A program made the translations under genes and the position numbers. Below are positions 16,913 to 24,530 of a stretch of DNA of 64,000 bases, piece by piece. The notes beneath the pieces are model-generated. The model was not told where the DNA came from and did not search any database. It saw only the letters and a list, made by a program, of their open reading frames with translations. Source of the stretch: Halobellus rarus (lineage in GTDB: Archaea; Halobacteriota; Halobacteria; Halobacteriales; Haloferacaceae). The stretch covers positions 62,001-126,000 of the forward strand of contig NZ_JANHDI010000013.1 of the NCBI RefSeq assembly GCF_024494595.1, read 5' to 3'. The number at the start of each line of letters is the position of its first letter. The stretch's first letter is position 1.

Positions 16913-17815
16913 ATGCTCGACGAGTTGCTCGGTCGCGCGGAGCTCAAAGCGCGGATCGAGGAACTGGAAGAAGAGAAGCGTCACCTCGAACGCCGCGCGG
17001 CGGCCGAAGAGGAGCGTCGGTCCGAGGCCGCCCGGGAGCGCCAGGAGGCCGAAGCCGAGGTCAACCGACTCGAAGACAAGATCGAGGGCCTCGAAGAGCG
17101 CGTCGAACGTCTCTCCGCGACCGACGACGTCGACGTCGCGTTCCGCGGGACCGAGCAACTGCGGGGGGACCGTCGCGACGAGGTTCTCGCGCGCCTGTCG
17201 TCGTTCGAGACCGGGGCCGAAGGCGCGCTGACCGCGATGGTTCACGACGACGTCCCCAGCGCCGTCGCCGAGACCCTCGGCGAGCGGTCGGCGCTCGTCC
17301 GCCGGGCCGCCCCGTGTCTGGTCTGTGTCGACGACGCCGGCCTCGTCGCCGCCGCGCTCGACTCGCCGACGCCGCCCGCGGCGTTCGACGAGTGGGGTTC
17401 GGGGTTCCGGATCGACCGGTCGTGGTTCGCACCCGTGGATCCGACGTGGGTCGCGCTGGTGCGCTCGGACCTGTTCGCCCTCGGCGTCTACGACGGCGAG
17501 TCGGTGTCGCTGGTCGACGAGGTGGAATCGGACGTGATGGGGACGCACTCGAAGGGCGGGTTCTCGCAGGCGCGTTTCGAGCGTCGGCGCGACCAGCAGG
17601 TCGACGAGCACCTCGACCGGGCGCGGGAGGCCCTCGAAACCCACGTCGGACCACGCGAGGACCGCGACCTGATCGTGCTCGGCGAGGGGACCGTCCTCGG
17701 GCGGTTCACGGACCTCGCCGACCGGACCGCGACCGTCGATGCCACCGGCGAACCGAAAGAGGCGCTCCAGAGTGCCGTTCGAGAGTTCTGGACGGTTCGA
17801 CTCTCGCTTCTGTGA
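16913..17815 (+). CDS. VLRF1/Vms1-type release-factor-like protein
   Basis: A 300-aa protein. Residues 3-67 form a long charged coiled coil. Residues 75-300 resemble the VLRF1 (Vms1-like release factor 1) domain, with the key segment GTHSKGGFSQARFERRRDQQ at about 205-224. In eukaryotic Vms1/ANKZF1 the equivalent Gln-bearing loop releases stalled nascent chains from tRNA on the 60S subunit. An archaeal ribosome-rescue role is inferred from this motif and fold; I cannot confirm it without alignment. The gene stands alone between the HTH-10 regulator and dgcN. Confidence 0.72.
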   Translation: MLDELLGRAELKARIEELEEEKRHLERRAAAEEERRSEAARERQEAEAEVNRLEDKIEGLEERVERLSATDDVDVAFRGTEQLRGDRRDEVLARLSSFETGAEGALTAMVHDDVPSAVAETLGERSALVRRAAPCLVCVDDAGLVAAALDSPTPPAAFDEWGSGFRIDRSWFAPVDPTWVALVRSDLFALGVYDGESVSLVDEVESDVMGTHSKGGFSQARFERRRDQQVDEHLDRAREALETHVGPREDRDLIVLGEGTVLGRFTDLADRTATVDATGEPKEALQSAVREFWTVRLSLL

Positions 17816-17894
17816 TTCGGGCCGATCGCTCCTTGTCGGACCGTCGGACCGACGGATCACGACCGTTAAAACCACCGTCGGCGTCGGTTCACGT

Positions 17895-18947
17895 ATGACC
17901 GACACGTCACCGGAAACCGACGCAGAGCGGGTCGTCGTGCTCGCACACGAGAAGTTCCCCGAGCGGGCGAAGACGGCCACGGGCGTTCTCAAGTACGCCG
18001 ATTACGACGTCGTCGCCGTCCTCGACCGCGACCGCGCCGGGACAGTTACGACCGACCACCGTGCGGACCTCCCCGAAGTCCCGATCGTTTCCTCGATGGC
18101 GGACGCGCCCGAGGCCGACACCCTGCTGATCGGAATCTCGCCCATCGGCGGCGCGTTCGACGACTCCTGGCGACCGGACGTCCGGACCGCGATCGAGCGC
18201 GGGTGCGATGTCGTCGCCGGCCTCCACTACTTCCTCTCCGAAGACGAGGAGTTCGCGACCTTGGCGGCCGAACACGACGTCGCGCTCCGCGACGTGCGAA
18301 AGCCCAAGGAGGACTTGACGGTCGCCGGCGGCCGGAGCGCCGATATCGACGCCGAGGTGGTGCTGACGGTCGGGACCGATTGCTCGGTCGGGAAGATGAC
18401 CGTCGCGCTGGAACTCGTCGAGGCCGCCCGCGAGCGCGGCGTCGACGCCGGGTTCGTTCCCACCGGCCAGACCGGGATCATGATCGCCGGCTGGGGCAAC
18501 CCGATCGACCGCGTGGTCTCCGACTTCACCGCCGGCGCGGTCGAGGAGATGCTCCTGGAGGTCGGCGACGACTACGACGTGCTGTTCGTCGAGGGCCAGG
18601 GGAGCATCGTCCATCCGGCGTACTCCGCGGTCACCTGCGGCATCCTCCACGGATCGATGCCCGATTCGATGGTCCTCTGTCACGCGGCTGGTCGGGAGGC
18701 GATCCACGGCTACGAGTCGTTCTCGCTGCCCGAAATCTCGGAGTACGTCGACCTCTACGAGGGGCTGGCCGCTCCCGTCCACGAGGGGAGCGTGGTCGCG
18801 GGCGCGCTGAACACGTCCGGGATCGACGACGACGACGCGGCGCGTGCGGCCGTCGAGGCGTACGCCGACGAACTGGGCCAGCCCGCGACCGACGTCGTCC
18901 GCTTCGACGCCGACGCGGTCCTCGACTCGATCCTCGGGGCGGAGTGA
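17895..18947 (+). CDS. dgcN: DUF1611 N-acetyltransferase DgcN of D-glutamate catabolism
   Basis: A 350-aa DUF1611 protein. An N-terminal Rossmann-like part (VVVLAHEKFP, VVAVLDRDRAG) precedes a P-loop-like GTDCSVGKMTVALEL motif and the segment FVPTGQTGIMIAGWG. The gene is separated by 3 nt from an enolase-superfamily epimerase, the DgcN-DgcA arrangement reported for D-glutamate use in marine proteobacteria and haloarchaea: DgcN makes N-acetyl-D-glutamate and DgcA converts it to the L form. The assignment rests on family plus pairing. A GTTAAAACC TATA-like element lies about 26 nt before the ATG; the longer in-frame reading starts inside the preceding gene and was rejected. Confidence 0.82.
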   Translation: MTDTSPETDAERVVVLAHEKFPERAKTATGVLKYADYDVVAVLDRDRAGTVTTDHRADLPEVPIVSSMADAPEADTLLIGISPIGGAFDDSWRPDVRTAIERGCDVVAGLHYFLSEDEEFATLAAEHDVALRDVRKPKEDLTVAGGRSADIDAEVVLTVGTDCSVGKMTVALELVEAARERGVDAGFVPTGQTGIMIAGWGNPIDRVVSDFTAGAVEEMLLEVGDDYDVLFVEGQGSIVHPAYSAVTCGILHGSMPDSMVLCHAAGREAIHGYESFSLPEISEYVDLYEGLAAPVHEGSVVAGALNTSGIDDDDAARAAVEAYADELGQPATDVVRFDADAVLDSILGAE

Positions 18948-18950
18948 CAG

Positions 18951-19988
18951 ATGCTCTCGACCGAATTCGAGCGCGTCTCGCTCCCGCTCGCGGACGCGTT
19001 CACCATCTCCCGGGGAACGCAGGAGGTCGCAGAGAACGTCGTCGTCCGGCTCACCGACGACGGCGGAATGACGGGCGTCGGCGCGGCCGCACCGGTGGGT
19101 CACTACGGCGAGACCCCGGACACGGTCGAGGCCGTGCTACCACCGCTCTTGGACGTCGTCGAATCCGTCGGCGACCCGCACGCGATAGAGCGGATCGAGC
19201 GCGAACTCCGCGACGCCGTAAACGGGAACCCGGCCGCGCGCGCCGCGATCGACGTCGCGCTGCACGATCTGGCCGCGAAGCGCCTCGGCGTCCCGCTCTT
19301 CCGCCAGTGGGGGCTCGATCCCGACACGGTACCGAAGACGTCGTTCACGATCGGTCTCGACACGACCGAGCGAATGCGCGAGAAGACGCGGGAGGCCGTC
19401 GCAAACGGCTACGACGTCCTGAAGGTGAAACTCGGGACCGACCGCGACGAGGCGATCGTCTCCGCCGTCCGCGAGGAGGCTCCCGACGCCAGAATCCGCG
19501 TCGACGCCAACGAGGCGTGGACGCCGCGCCAGGCGGTCCGGATGACCGAGCGACTCGACGCGTACGGGGTCGAATTCGTCGAACAGCCGGTTCCCGCGAG
19601 CGATCCGGAGGGCTTCGAGTTCGTCTACGAGCGATCGGCGCTCCCCATCGCGGCCGACGAGTCCTGCGTGACGCTCCCGGACGTCCCGGCGGTCGCCGAC
19701 CGGACGGACATCGTGAACCTGAAGCTGATGAAGACCGGCGGGCTCGCGGAGGCGCGTCGGATGATCCACGCCGCCCGTGCGCACGGACTGGAAGTGATGC
19801 TCGGCTGTATGATCGAGACGAACGCCGCCATCGCTGCCGCCTGTCACCTCGCGCCGCTCGTCGACTACGCCGACCTCGACGGCGCGCTGCTGCTCGACGA
19901 CGACGAGTACGAGGGGGTTCCGATCGACGGCAGCGTGATCCGACTCACAGAGGTCGACCGCGCGGGAACGGGCGCACGACGGACGTAG
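18951..19988 (+). CDS. dgcA: Enolase-superfamily epimerase DgcA (N-acetyl-D-glutamate racemase)
   Basis: A 345-aa muconate-lactonizing-subgroup protein. A capping domain spans residues 1-120. The barrel carries the catalytic and metal residues: the KxK pair in LKVKLG, metal ligands in RVDANEAW, EFVEQP and AADES, and the second-side Lys in VNLKLMKTGG. Generic annotation would be dipeptide (Ala-Glu) epimerase. The tight pairing with the DUF1611 gene (3 nt) points instead to epimerising N-acetyl-D-glutamate for D-glutamate catabolism. That substrate choice is inferred from context and not visible in the active site by eye. Confidence 0.85.
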   Translation: MLSTEFERVSLPLADAFTISRGTQEVAENVVVRLTDDGGMTGVGAAAPVGHYGETPDTVEAVLPPLLDVVESVGDPHAIERIERELRDAVNGNPAARAAIDVALHDLAAKRLGVPLFRQWGLDPDTVPKTSFTIGLDTTERMREKTREAVANGYDVLKVKLGTDRDEAIVSAVREEAPDARIRVDANEAWTPRQAVRMTERLDAYGVEFVEQPVPASDPEGFEFVYERSALPIAADESCVTLPDVPAVADRTDIVNLKLMKTGGLAEARRMIHAARAHGLEVMLGCMIETNAAIAAACHLAPLVDYADLDGALLLDDDEYEGVPIDGSVIRLTEVDRAGTGARRT

Positions 19989-20018
19989 CGCTCGACGTCG
20001 ACGAGGCGATGTCGCCCT

Positions 20019-20061
20019 CGACGTCGACCCGATCTACGCCGCCCCGACGTCGACCCGATCT
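20019..20061 (+). repeat. 17-bp direct repeat upstream of repeat copy C2
   Basis: CGACGTCGACCCGATCT occurs exactly at 20019-20035 and 20045-20061. The second copy ends 18 bp before the TATA box of C2. It could bind a regulator or be simple duplication. Confidence 0.6.
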
Positions 20062-20079
20062 GCTCTGCTCCGGCGAGCG

Positions 20080-20258
20080 TTTATATACGAACGAGCGGCC
20101 AGCGTCCCCGTGACGTAGAGACTGCCCCGCGTCGGGTCGCGGTTGCTCGGCACGTCGACGCGGGGAGCGACGGCGACGGCGACGACGCGGTCGGCGTTGC
20201 GGAAACCGACCGCGCCGCTGGCGAGGACGCCGTCGCGAGCGGGTGCCGACTGTTCGCC
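20080..20258 (+). repeat. Dispersed TATA-led structured repeat, copy C2
   Basis: This is the closest relative of C1, in the opposite orientation. TTTATATA (20080-20087) is followed by GGCCAGCGTCCCCGTGACGTAG from 20097. Both the 10-bp and the 8-bp hairpin stems of C1 are retained. The only length change inside the conserved part is a 6-bp gain in a GACGGC run. The block ends with GTGCCGACTGTTCGCC at 20258. It lies in an intergenic region and would transcribe toward the UPF0179 gene, 298 bp away. Confidence 0.65.
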
Positions 20259-20360
20259 AAACCTGACCAGCCACGCGTCGACGACTAATCCACCACCACG
20301 TCGACGGTCAACCTGTCCTTCCGCGAGCGATTGCCGACCAACGATCGACCGGGTGGGACT

Positions 20361-20465
20361 GGAAGGGGCCGCGCGCTGGACGAAGACGCGCGACGCAAGG
20401 ACCGCAGCGAACGCAGTGAGCGAGGACCACAGCGAGCGCATCGAGTCCAGCGCGCGGGGGCTTCC
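20361..20465. repeat. 105-bp inverted-repeat element
   Basis: CCGCGCGCTGGAC (20369-20381) pairs perfectly with GTCCAGCGCGCGG (20445-20457). The arms extend to GGAAG (20361-20365) and CTTCC (20461-20465) around a mismatched GGGC/GGGG core. The 63-nt interior is AGCGAACGCAGTGAGCG-type sequence, which from memory is frequent in haloarchaeal intergenic DNA. It may be a miniature inverted-repeat element or an RNA hairpin. Confidence 0.6.
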
Positions 20466-20524
20466 GAGGTCAACACTGATCTCACGTCGCCACCGCAAAC
20501 AAGTACCGCATAGAGACGCACAGG

Positions 20525-20530
20525 CTTAAC
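20525..20530 (+). promoter_or_regulatory. TATA element of the UPF0179 gene
   Basis: CTTAAC is centred 29 nt before the ATG at 20557, predicting a leaderless mRNA. Confidence 0.45.
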
Positions 20531-20556
20531 AGCGAGCGCCGAGTATCCACGCGTAG

Positions 20557-21006
20557 ATGACCCAGGTCACGCTCATCGGCGACCGCCTCGCGTCCCCGGG
20601 GACGGAGTTCGTCTACGAGGGCGAGTCGACGGCGTGTGAGGGCTGTCCCTACCGACAGCAGTGTCTGAACCTCTCCGAGGGCGTCCGCTACGAGGTGACC
20701 GACGTCCGCGAGAACGGACAGCTACTCGACTGCGCGGTCCACGACACCGGGGTCCGAGCCGTCGAGGTCGAACCCGCATCGATCACCGCCAACGTCGCCT
20801 CGAAGGGGGCCTACGCCGGCAGCAAGGTGGAGCTCCCCGGTCCGTGCCCGCACACCGAGTGTCCGAGCCACGAGTACTGCGTCCCGGAGGGTGCGGACTT
20901 CGACGCCGAGTACCGGATCGAGGCGGTCCTCGGCGACCCGCCCCACGAGTTCTGTTACCTGGACCGAGAGCTGACGCTCGTCGACCTCGAACCGCCCGAG
21001 GAGTAG
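20557..21006 (+). CDS. UPF0179 family protein
   Basis: A 149-aa archaeal protein of unknown function. Conserved cysteines occur as CEGCPYRQQC near residue 28, a single Cys near 57 (LLDCAVHD), CPHTECPSHEYC near 97 and a final Cys near 132 (EFCYLD). The pattern suggests a metal or Fe-S site. Its length matches the family. It is monocistronic, with a TATA-like element for a leaderless transcript. Confidence 0.9.
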   Translation: MTQVTLIGDRLASPGTEFVYEGESTACEGCPYRQQCLNLSEGVRYEVTDVRENGQLLDCAVHDTGVRAVEVEPASITANVASKGAYAGSKVELPGPCPHTECPSHEYCVPEGADFDAEYRIEAVLGDPPHEFCYLDRELTLVDLEPPEE

Positions 21007-21057
21007 CGTCGTCTCTCACTGCCGTCCCTAAGCTCGACCGTCCCGCCCGGAGTCCCG

Positions 21058-21876
21058 CTATGCGAGCGTGCCGAGCCGATCGGCCGCGTAGCCGAACACG
21101 TCCTCGTAGCCGTTCGCCGAGAGCAGGACCGGGTAGAACTCGTCGTCCGCGCTGAAGGCGTCGCCGTCCGCGGCGGCGACGGTGTCGCCCGGAGCGACGC
21201 GCTGGAAGTTGTCGACGAATATTCGGTACTCCTCGGCGGGGTTCTTGGGGATCTGATCGAGGAGGCGAAAGACCGTCACCTCGTCCTCGTCGCGCCGGTG
21301 CAGCGACAGCGGCGGTTCGACGTCGCCCTCGACCGGCGCGGCGAGGACGCCCGTCGCCGAGAGGAACGCCCGGAGGATCCAGTAGGCGTTCGTCGCGGCC
21401 TCCTCGCTTCCTTGCAGCCCGCACTCGACTTCGATCGTGTGCGCGTGGTCGATGAGCCGGCCGGTCGCGAACGGCCCGGTCTCGACGAGATACTGCATCG
21501 GGAGGTGCGGACAGATCGCCCTCGACACCGCGTCGACCTCGTCGACCAGGGCGAACGGCTCGGCGTACGACTGCGTCGAGTGCAGCGAGAGCACCGTCTT
21601 TCCGCGGAGCTCGCGCACCAGATCGTGTGCGAGCCGCCCCTCGTGCGTCTGCGCCTTCGGATCGCCCGGGAACGCCCGATTGAGGTCCTCGTCGAGGTAG
21701 CGGACGCCGGCGTCGAGCGCTTCCTCGTTCGCGACTATGAGCTTGACCGGCCGTTCGACCGACGGCTCGCCCGCGACGAAGCGTTCGATCGCCCGCTCTC
21801 CGCAGGGTTCGTCCCCGTGGACCGATCCGACGACGGCGACCTCGGGTGTCCCCTCCCCGAGTTCGTAGATTCGCAT
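21058..21876 (-). CDS. Succinylglutamate desuccinylase/aspartoacylase-like hydrolase
   Basis: A 272-aa M14-related zinc hydrolase. [10 protein letters not shown] (17-26) carries the His and Glu zinc ligands, DLNRAFPGD the substrate-binding Asn-Arg, SLHST the third ligand and the late IEVECG the catalytic Glu. It would remove an acyl group from an N-acyl amino acid or deacylate a related amide; the substrate is unknown. It diverges from the DUF309 gene with 59 bp between starts, and both appear to use one TATA region. Confidence 0.85.
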   Translation of the reverse strand: MRIYELGEGTPEVAVVGSVHGDEPCGERAIERFVAGEPSVERPVKLIVANEEALDAGVRYLDEDLNRAFPGDPKAQTHEGRLAHDLVRELRGKTVLSLHSTQSYAEPFALVDEVDAVSRAICPHLPMQYLVETGPFATGRLIDHAHTIEVECGLQGSEEAATNAYWILRAFLSATGVLAAPVEGDVEPPLSLHRRDEDEVTVFRLLDQIPKNPAEEYRIFVDNFQRVAPGDTVAAADGDAFSADDEFYPVLLSANGYEDVFGYAADRLGTLA

Positions 21877-21909
21877 TGCTATTCACCAGGCGACGGAGGG
21901 TCAAATCTC

Positions 21910-21918
21910 TTTATTTAT
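21910..21918. promoter_or_regulatory. Shared divergent TATA region
   Basis: TTTATTTAT and its complement AATAAA lie between divergent starts at 21876 (minus) and 21936 (plus). The centre is 38 nt from the minus-strand ATG and 22 nt from the plus-strand GTG. No second A/T-rich element is present in the 59-bp gap. Confidence 0.5.
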
Positions 21919-21935
21919 GGGAGCGAACTGGGGAT

Positions 21936-22430
21936 GTGAACGATCACACCCGCGACGACACCGTCGGACCGCCGACGTCCGGAGAGCCGACCGGCTGGGA
22001 TCCGGCGCGTACGACATCGAACGGGTGGGAGCACGGCACGCTCCGCCGCGCGACGGTCCACGGCGTTCGGCTCTACAATTCCCGGGCGTTTCACGCGTCC
22101 CACGACTGCTTCGAGGACGAGTGGTACAACTACGGGTCCGGGACGACAGAGAGCGCGTTCCTCCACGGGATGGTCCAGGTCGCCGCCGGCGCGTACAAGC
22201 ACTTCGACTTCGAGGACGAGGGCGGTATGCGCTCGCTGTTCCGGACGGCGTTGCAGTACCTTCGGGGCGTTCCGAACGACTACTACGGCGTCGACGTCGG
22301 CGACGTCCGGAACACGCTCGAAGACGCGCTCGACGATCCCGGGGTGCTGGAGGAGTGGCGGATCGAACTCGACGGATCGCGTCCGGAGGCCGACCGACTG
22401 GATCGCGAGTACGCCGAGCGACTGGACTGA
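21936..22430 (+). CDS. DUF309 family protein
   Basis: A 164-aa protein with a central DUF309 domain: [18 protein letters not shown] near residue 50, then [16 protein letters not shown]. The conserved His/Glu residues suggest a metal-binding helical bundle; the function is unknown. The GTG at 21936 was chosen because the longer reading from 21846 runs through the promoter region and into the divergent gene's start. Confidence 0.85.
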   Translation: MNDHTRDDTVGPPTSGEPTGWDPARTTSNGWEHGTLRRATVHGVRLYNSRAFHASHDCFEDEWYNYGSGTTESAFLHGMVQVAAGAYKHFDFEDEGGMRSLFRTALQYLRGVPNDYYGVDVGDVRNTLEDALDDPGVLEEWRIELDGSRPEADRLDREYAERLD

Positions 22431-22452
22431 CTCTCGGGCATCGGAGAATCGC

Positions 22453-23472
22453 CTACTCTTCTTCGGCCGCCCGTGCGAGTTCCTCGTAGGCCGCCCACGA
22501 CGGATCGACGTCGGGATGCCCGATCGCTTCGCCGTCGACGACGACCCCCGAACCCGCCTCGACGGTACCCGCGATCCCCACGGGCGTTCCCTCGGCCTCG
22601 AGCGCGTCGAGGACGCCGCCGGTGTGATCGGGATCGACCGCCAGCACGAGCGTGCCGCCGGTCGTCGTCGTCCAGGGATCGATTCCGAGCGCGTCACAGG
22701 TCTCGCGAACGCCCGGGCGGATCGGGATCCCGTCCGTCGAGAGATCCAGTCGGACGCCCGCGCCGTCGGCGACCTCGACGAACGCTCCGAAGAGCCCGCA
22801 CTCGGTTGCGTCGTGCATCGCGTGGACGCCGCCCGCCGCCGCGGCGGTCATCGCGTCGCGGACACAGGAGGCCTCGTCGAGGCGTTTCTGTGCCGTTTCG
22901 AGCGTCGCACCGTCGAGGTCGATCGTCTCTGGAAACAGCGTGGTGAGCAGTCCCGTCGCCTCGACGGCGGGGCCCTTCGTCACGAGGACGTCGTCACCGA
23001 CCCGCGCGCCGTCGGGACGGATCACGTCCCCGAAGTCGCCGACGCCTAGGGCCGTCGCCCCGCCGACCCACGGGAACGAACAGTCCGCGTAGCGGGCGGT
23101 GTGACCGGTGACGATCGAGACGCCCAGATCCGCCGCTTCCGCGTGCATCGACGCCCAGAGCGTCGCGAAGGAATCGTCGGAGAGCGTCGGCGGGAGCGTG
23201 AAGGAGATGGCCAGATGCGACGGCGCGAGCCCCGACACGGCGACGTCGGCGAGGACGAAATCCAGCGCGAACCGGCCGGCGCGCTCGAAGCCCAGCCCCG
23301 GCAACACGGAGACGGGATCCGTCGCGATCGCGACCGCCGTCCCGTCGATATCGAGAAGTCCGAAGTCGACGCCGTGGGCCGGTCCGAGCGCCACGTCGTC
23401 GCGGTCGGCACCGAGTCGAGGGAAGATGTGTTCTTCGAAGAACGATCGGTCGACCTTTCCGAGATCCGCCAT
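22453..23472 (-). CDS. AIR-synthase-like (PurM/HypE fold) protein
   Basis: A 339-aa protein with the two-domain PurM/HypE/SelD/ThiL fold. Acidic ATP-Mg sites appear in AIATDPVSVLPG and LADVAVSGLAPSHL, and HDATECGLFGA and TTTGGTLVLAVDP mark the C-terminal domain. It lacks the Cys-containing C-terminus of HypE and the gene context of hydrogenase maturation, so a distinct ATP-dependent phosphotransfer or amidation role is likely. It lies 63 bp downstream of the udk stop on the same strand and may be cotranscribed. Confidence 0.78.
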   Translation of the reverse strand: MADLGKVDRSFFEEHIFPRLGADRDDVALGPAHGVDFGLLDIDGTAVAIATDPVSVLPGLGFERAGRFALDFVLADVAVSGLAPSHLAISFTLPPTLSDDSFATLWASMHAEAADLGVSIVTGHTARYADCSFPWVGGATALGVGDFGDVIRPDGARVGDDVLVTKGPAVEATGLLTTLFPETIDLDGATLETAQKRLDEASCVRDAMTAAAAGGVHAMHDATECGLFGAFVEVADGAGVRLDLSTDGIPIRPGVRETCDALGIDPWTTTTGGTLVLAVDPDHTGGVLDALEAEGTPVGIAGTVEAGSGVVVDGEAIGHPDVDPSWAAYEELARAAEEE

Positions 23473-23535
23473 ACGCGTCCCTCTCAGCGACTCGATTTGA
23501 ACGTGACGCTGTCGTCGAGAGGTGAGGGCACTCAG

Positions 23536-24228
23536 TTACTCGTCTGGGTCGACGACGAGTTGGTCGGCGAGCGCCTCGTCGGTCACCGTCCGCTCCCAGT
23601 CGCGCCCGGCCGCGCCGCCCACCTCGGCGTGGATCTTCTCCGCGAGCAGGTTCACGGCCACGCTGTTCGCGCCCTCGGGGACGATGAGGTCGGCGTGTTT
23701 CTTCGTGGGTTCGACGAACTGCTCGTGCATCGGCTTGACCGTCGAGAGGTACTGCTCGATGACGCCTTCGAGGTCGCGACCGCGTTCGATGACGTCCCGC
23801 TGAATGCGTCGGATGATCCGGACGTCGGCGTCGGTCTCGACGTAGAGCCGGAGGTCCAGCATCTCGTTGATCTGCTCGTCGGAGAGCGCGAAGATCCCCT
23901 CGAGGATGACCACGTCCGTGGGTTCGACCCGGACGGTCTCGTCGGTCCGGTTGTGGATCTCGAAGTCGTAGGTCGGCATCTCGATGGGCCGGCCTTCCAG
24001 AAGCGTCGAGAGTTGCGTCCGCAGGAGTTCCCACTCGAACGCGGAGGGGTGGTCGTAGTTCACGTCCTCGCGCTCTTCGAGCGCCAGGTGGCTCTGGTCT
24101 TCGTAGTAGTTGTCTATCGGAATCCGCGCGACGGAGTCGCCGACGTTCTGCGTGATGAGACGCGCGATCGTCGTCTTCCCTGCACCGGTGCCGCCCGCGA
24201 TCCCGATGACGAACGAGGGGATGCTCAT
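23536..24228 (-). CDS. udk: Uridine kinase
   Basis: A 230-aa P-loop kinase. Walker A is GGTGAGKTTIA near residue 11, followed by IPIDNYYED, the uridine-binding NYDHPSAFEW segment, and VVILEGIFAL. It phosphorylates uridine or cytidine to the monophosphate for pyrimidine salvage. The start at 24228 (MSIPSFVIG) fits the family; a 43-codon upstream extension has no family resemblance. It probably forms a unit with the PurM-like gene downstream. Confidence 0.95.
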   Translation of the reverse strand: MSIPSFVIGIAGGTGAGKTTIARLITQNVGDSVARIPIDNYYEDQSHLALEEREDVNYDHPSAFEWELLRTQLSTLLEGRPIEMPTYDFEIHNRTDETVRVEPTDVVILEGIFALSDEQINEMLDLRLYVETDADVRIIRRIQRDVIERGRDLEGVIEQYLSTVKPMHEQFVEPTKKHADLIVPEGANSVAVNLLAEKIHAEVGGAAGRDWERTVTDEALADQLVVDPDE

Positions 24229-24500
24229 TTCCAGAGAGAGTCGTCGCCGCGCGCTTGAGCGTGGCGGTTCGTCGAACGGACCGCCTGGCTTCGGTGCCCG
24301 ATCACACTCACCACGCAGTGCCTGGATGGCGCGACGTCCTGTCGTAGCAGACCACAACGTGCCAGAACGTCGAGAGGATATGGACGCCTAACGCGGTACA
24401 CACGATACAGAAACGGTGCCTCACGCGAGGGTGAGCCATCGAGTGACGTCTATCGTTGGTCATCGGGTATTTAGCTCCGATCAGTGTCGCAACGAATACA

Positions 24501-24508
24501 TTTATATT
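24501..24508 (+). promoter_or_regulatory. TATA box of the liv binding-protein gene
   Basis: TTTATATT is centred 26 nt before the ATG at 24531. This predicts a leaderless transcript and excludes the longer reading from 24456. Confidence 0.65.
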
Positions 24509-24530
24509 GAGGTGTCCCATTTCCGTGATT

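Larger units (their letters stand above)
19989..20556. other. 568-bp repeat-rich intergenic region
   Basis: No credible gene. In order it holds a 17-bp direct repeat (20019-20035 and 20045-20061), repeat copy C2 (20080-20258), a 105-bp inverted-repeat element (20361-20465) with AGCGAACGCAGTGAGCGAGG low-complexity sequence in its loop, a GTCGCCACCGCAAA motif (20486-20499) shared with 51647-51660, and the promoter of the UPF0179 gene. Confidence 0.65.
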
